NCBI GenBank assembly: GCA_017625185.1
Contig: JAGALN010000055.1
Span: forward strand, 1 to 8,974
DNA: 8,974 nucleotides
Reading direction: 5' to 3'
DNA from: Clostridia bacterium
GTDB taxonomy: Bacteria > Bacillota > Clostridia > Monoglobales > Monoglobaceae
The number at the start of each line of letters is the position of its first letter. Position 1 is the first letter of the stretch. The notes beneath the pieces are model-generated. The model was not told the DNA's origin. It did no database searches and was given only the letters and a program-made list of their open reading frames with translations. The position numbers and the translations under genes are program-made. Below, piece after piece: positions 6,516 to 8,974 of this stretch.

Positions 6516-7292
6516 TTGTTTGCTACAGAAAGGCAGGATAAGATTCTTGAAATCCTATCTGAAAAAGGCGCAGTAAGCATTACCAATCTGGTGAAAGTGT
6601 TCGGTGTATCCGCCGAAACCATTCGCCGGGATTTGCTGACCATGGAGGGTCAGGGAAGACTCTCCAGAGTCCATGGAGGTGCGGTGGCCAAGCGGAACAT
6701 GAAGCCCTTCTATGATTTGCAGGAGAGAAACAAAGCATACAGCCGGCAAAAGCAGGATCTTGCCAAATTGGCGGCAGAGTTTGTGACAGAGGGGGATATC
6801 ATTGCCATTGACAGCGGCAGTACGGCAATCTTCTTTGCAGAGGCTCTGCGAATCAGGAAGATTCCGCTGACGGTGGTGACCTATTCCTTGGACGTCTTCA
6901 ATATTTTGTGTCAACAAAAGCAGATTTCCGTGATTTTAAGCGGCGGGCATTATATGCCCGCAGAAAACTCTTTTTACGGGCAGATTGCACTGGAATCTCT
7001 CCGTGCCCTTCATGTGAAGAAGTTGTTTTTATGTCCGTCGGGACTGTCCTATGACGAAGGTATCTGGGATTACCAAAACGAGCTTGTGCAGATTCAAAAA
7101 CAGTTGCTTTCTGCCGCAGACGAGGTTTACATTCTGGCAGATAGCAGCAAGTTTGAGAAGAAGGCGCTTTTAAAGCTTGCGGATATGAGCACGAAGTATC
7201 GTTACATCACCGATGGCGATTTGTCGGAGGAAATGCGTGAGCTATACCTTGAAAAAGGGTATAACATTTCGATAGGAGGCAGCAAGAAATGA
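6516..7292 (+). CDS. DeoR/GlpR-family transcriptional repressor
   Basis: A DNA-binding regulator of the DeoR family, which usually represses sugar or polyol catabolism and senses a phosphorylated metabolite. The protein has 258 residues. Seen: ERQDKILEILSEKGAVSI, then the helix-turn-helix VSAETIRRDLLTMEGQGRLSRVHGGA (31-56). The C-terminal sensor domain has DSGSTAIFFAEAL (99-111), ILSGG (140-144), SGLSYDEGIW (175-184) and the closing block ADEVYILADSSKF (201-213) with the conserved Lys212. The start is TTG at 6516, placed 8 nt after GGAGGT (6502-6507). An upstream in-frame ATG at 6468 lies before the predicted transcription start and has no ribosome binding site, so it is rejected. The gene overlaps the following transporter by ATGA. 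The effector is unknown; a sugar phosphate or glycerol-3-phosphate is a fair guess from the family and the neighbour. Confidence 0.93.
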   Translation: MFATERQDKILEILSEKGAVSITNLVKVFGVSAETIRRDLLTMEGQGRLSRVHGGAVAKRNMKPFYDLQERNKAYSRQKQDLAKLAAEFVTEGDIIAIDSGSTAIFFAEALRIRKIPLTVVTYSLDVFNILCQQKQISVILSGGHYMPAENSFYGQIALESLRALHVKKLFLCPSGLSYDEGIWDYQNELVQIQKQLLSAADEVYILADSSKFEKKALLKLADMSTKYRYITDGDLSEEMRELYLEKGYNISIGGSKK

Positions 7293-8506
7293 AACAGTTA
7301 GCAACAAAAAAAGAGGTCAATACCCTGGCGCTCCTTTTTATGTTCACCTATATGGTAAGCTACATAACCAGAATCAACTACGGCACCATTGTATCCGAGA
7401 TGGAAAACGCTACCGGGATTGCCCGGAGTCTGCTTTCCATGGCGTTGACAGGAAGCTTTGTTACATATGGCGTTGGGCAGATTATCAGCGGAATTCTAGG
7501 CGACAGGTTCTCTCCCAAAAAGATGGTATCTACCGGGTTTATCGTTACGATTTTGATGAACGTCTTGATTCCCCTTTGCCAAAACCCCTATTTGATGCTG
7601 GCGGTTTGGTGTATTAACGGCTTTGCCCAGAGCTTTATGTGGCCGCCCCTGGTGCGGATGATGGCAGGGCTGCTGACCGACAAGGATTATAAACGGGTTG
7701 TCCTGGTGGTAAACTGGGGCAGCTCCTTCGGCACCATTTTGCTCTACCTGATTTCCCCGTTGATTATTACCTTAGCTGGCTACAAGGCAGTATTCTTCTT
7801 CTCGGCGGCTTGTGGCTTGGCGATGCTTGTAATCTGGAACCTCTTTGCCAGTGACATCGAGGTTAAGAAGGAGGAAACCCTAACCGAGATCCCCCAGACA
7901 AAGCGCTCCTTGGGACCGCTTTTCAAGCCCTTTATGATAGGGGTTATGGTGGCAATTATTCTCCAGGGCATGCTCCGGGACGGAGTTACCACCTGGATGC
8001 CCTCTTATATCTCGGAAACCTACAACCTGAGCAGTGCGGTGTCCATTCTGACTGGGGTAATTCTCCCGATTTTCAGCATTGTAAGCTTTCAGGTTGCATC
8101 GGCGCTTTACCGAAAGAAATTCAAAAATCCGGTACTCTGTGCCGGGGTAATTTTTGGTGCCGGGGCAGTTTCCGCTCTTGTTCTCTACCTATTAACCGGA
8201 CAAAGCGCGGTCTTTTCGGTGGCATTTTCCGCCCTGCTCACCGGCTGTATGCACGGTGTCAACCTGCTTTTAATTAGTATGATTCCCGCCTTCTTCCAGC
8301 GGTTTGGCAATGTTTCCACCGTGTCCGGGGTACTGAACTCCTGCACCTATATCGGCAGTGCCATTTCTACCTACGGGATTGCCCTCCTCTCCGAGCGAAT
8401 GGGTTGGAGCTTTACCCTTTTGGCGTGGCTTGCCATTGCCCTAGCAGGCACCGTTATCTGCCTGACAAGCGCAAAACCCTGGCAAAAGGAAATGAAAGAC
8501 TATTAA
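7289..8506 (+). CDS. MFS transporter, organophosphate:phosphate antiporter (OPA) type
   Basis: An integral membrane transporter, 405 residues, with about 12 hydrophobic segments (roughly 12-30, 50-70, 80-96, 102-122, 135-160, 164-187, 213-231, 250-270, 282-303, 307-330, 344-365, 373-393) and a charged central loop around 190-212. OPA features: YITRINYG (25-32) with Arg28 placed like phosphate-binding Arg45 of GlpT; FAQSFMWPPLVRMM (112-125) matching the family block QGMGWPP..R; and MLRDGVTTWMPSYI (228-241) with Arg230 placed like GlpT Arg269. Retention of both arginines suggests a phosphorylated substrate exchanged for phosphate, such as glycerol-3-phosphate or a hexose phosphate. The exact substrate is not identifiable. 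AGGAGG lies 9 nt before the ATG, which overlaps the deoR stop (ATGA), implying translational coupling. It is likely controlled by the DeoR protein. Confidence 0.88.
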   Translation: MKQLATKKEVNTLALLFMFTYMVSYITRINYGTIVSEMENATGIARSLLSMALTGSFVTYGVGQIISGILGDRFSPKKMVSTGFIVTILMNVLIPLCQNPYLMLAVWCINGFAQSFMWPPLVRMMAGLLTDKDYKRVVLVVNWGSSFGTILLYLISPLIITLAGYKAVFFFSAACGLAMLVIWNLFASDIEVKKEETLTEIPQTKRSLGPLFKPFMIGVMVAIILQGMLRDGVTTWMPSYISETYNLSSAVSILTGVILPIFSIVSFQVASALYRKKFKNPVLCAGVIFGAGAVSALVLYLLTGQSAVFSVAFSALLTGCMHGVNLLLISMIPAFFQRFGNVSTVSGVLNSCTYIGSAISTYGIALLSERMGWSFTLLAWLAIALAGTVICLTSAKPWQKEMKDY

Positions 8507-8510
8507 AGGG

Positions 8511-8534
8511 TCGTACTTGAAAATTCAGCAATCC
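8511..8534 (+). repeat. Copy of the intergenic end motif after the transporter gene
   Basis: Begins 4 nt after the transporter stop. The fifteen bases from 8510 (GTCGTACTTGAAAAT) are identical to the minus strand just after the metG stop (1600-1614). The following bases TTCAGCAATCC resemble the left end of the 1502-1607 element: TGAAAATTC.GCAATCC matches at 16 of 17 positions. No matching inverted end was found downstream, so this may be a solo or decayed copy. Confidence 0.5.
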
Positions 8535-8606
8535 TCCCGGATCACACATTGCAGGAGCCCACATCCCCGACAGTCCGCCGAAGTGGCGACAGGTGATAAA
8601 CAGGGC

Positions 8607-8634
8607 GGTGCAAGAAATAGCATTTCTTGCAACC
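8607..8634. repeat. Hairpin with 12-bp arms in the transporter/AraC spacer
   Basis: GGTGCAAGAAAT (8607-8618) pairs with ATTTCTTGCAACC (8622-8634), with a 3-nt loop and one bulged A. A second partner for GGTGCAA is TTGCACC at 8649-8655, so two foldings compete. No T tract follows, so it is not itself an intrinsic terminator. Function unknown. Confidence 0.6.
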
Positions 8635-8659
8635 ATCCGGCGGGGGTGTTGCACCAACA

Positions 8660-8696
8660 AAAAAGGAGAACGAAACGAAATTTCGTTCTCCTTTTT
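8660..8696. terminator. Bidirectional Rho-independent terminator
   Basis: The 16-bp arm AAAAAGGAGAACGAAA (8660-8675) and its exact reverse complement (8681-8696) flank the loop CGAAA. The outer A/T pairs give a T run at the 3' side in both directions. It lies between the convergent transporter gene and the AraC gene and reaches the first base of the AraC stop codon (8696-8698), so it probably ends both transcripts. Confidence 0.93.
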
Positions 8697-8974
8697 CAAT
8701 TGTTTTCCCGATACTGCTTGGGGGTCAGCCCTGTATGTTTTTTAAATATGGCATAAAAGGACTTCATATCCGAAAAGCCACAGTCGGTGGCAATATCGGT
8801 GATGTTGTTCCGGGTGGAGGAGAGCTGCTTGCAGGCCTCCTTAATCCGGATTTCGGTCAAAAAGCCTCGGATGGACTGTCCCGTTTCCTGCTTGAAAATC
8901 TTAGAAAGATAGTTCTTGCTAAAAAACATCCGGGAGGCGATTTCGTCCACCTTAACCTTCATGTTGTAGTTCTC
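8696..8974 (-). CDS. AraC-family regulator, C-terminal DNA-binding part, 5' end cut by window edge
   Basis: Only the last 92 residues are visible; the frame stays open to the right edge (GAG AAC TAC AAC before the Met at 8960-8962), so that internal Met is not the likely start. Seen: two helix-turn-helix units of the AraC/XylS domain. The first is VDEIASRMFFSKNYLSKIFKQETG with the following FLTEIRIKEACKQL. The second is ITDIATDCGFSDMKSFYAIF followed by the family signature KKHTGLTPKQYR near the C-terminus. The sensor domain, and so the signal it responds to, lies outside the window; it may equally be a response-regulator-type AraC protein. It is convergent with the transporter and shares the terminator at 8660-8696, so there is no evidence that it belongs to the deoR operon. 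Confidence 0.92.
   Translation of the reverse strand, partial: ENYNMKVKVDEIASRMFFSKNYLSKIFKQETGQSIRGFLTEIRIKEACKQLSSTRNNITDIATDCGFSDMKSFYAIFKKHTGLTPKQYRENN

Noticed and set aside
8607..8656. tRNA-like acceptor pairing GGTGCAA/TTGCACCA
   Set aside because: Only about 50 nt separate the arms, and no D-, anticodon or T-arm with the usual GTTCRANTC core is present.

Overview
The window is a piece of a Firmicutes chromosome, most likely a gut-associated member of class Clostridia. The clues are strong AGGAGG-type ribosome binding sites, sigma-A promoters with 17-bp spacers, an mreB/mbl-type gene placed directly before fabZ, and a bile salt hydrolase. Genus-level assignment is not possible from the sequence alone. 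It holds eight genes (two cut by the window edges), four promoter regions, one very clear terminator and a small repeat family. No CRISPR array, tRNA, rRNA, transposase or phage gene was seen.

Layout. Positions 1-1382 (minus strand): an MreB/Mbl-family actin gene followed after 3 nt by fabZ, which runs off the left edge. Positions 1383-1613: the mreB promoter, with a possible Spo0A box and three 11-bp-spaced direct repeats, then a 106-bp MITE-like element (inverted ends around a perfect palindrome). Positions 1614-5312 (minus strand): a two-gene operon of aminoacyl-tRNA synthetases, gltX then metG, driven by a good sigma-A promoter at 5361-5389. The MetRS has an unusual KASSS version of the KMSKS loop. 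Positions 5478-6464 (plus strand): a bile salt hydrolase with its whole catalytic set visible. Positions 6516-8506 (plus strand): a DeoR/GlpR-type repressor and an organophosphate-antiporter-family (OPA, GlpT/UhpT-like) MFS transporter. They overlap by ATGA and are driven by a near-consensus promoter whose -35 box overlaps the bsh stop codon. Positions 8507-8695: a stem-loop-rich spacer ending in a perfect 16-bp bidirectional terminator. Positions 8696-8974 (minus strand): the DNA-binding end of an AraC-family regulator, cut by the right edge.

How the genes may work together. The left third is housekeeping: cell-wall geometry (MreB), fatty-acid elongation (FabZ) and tRNA charging (GltX, MetG). 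The right half looks accessory and host-related. The bile salt hydrolase deconjugates bile salts in the cytoplasm, and the DeoR-OPA pair looks like a self-contained sugar-phosphate or glycerol-phosphate uptake unit. No terminator separates bsh from deoR, so read-through from bsh could produce a bsh-deoR-transporter transcript, but a shared function is only a hypothesis. The most unusual signals are the KASSS MetRS, the regulatory architecture upstream of mreB, and the repeat family whose copies sit right after stop codons.
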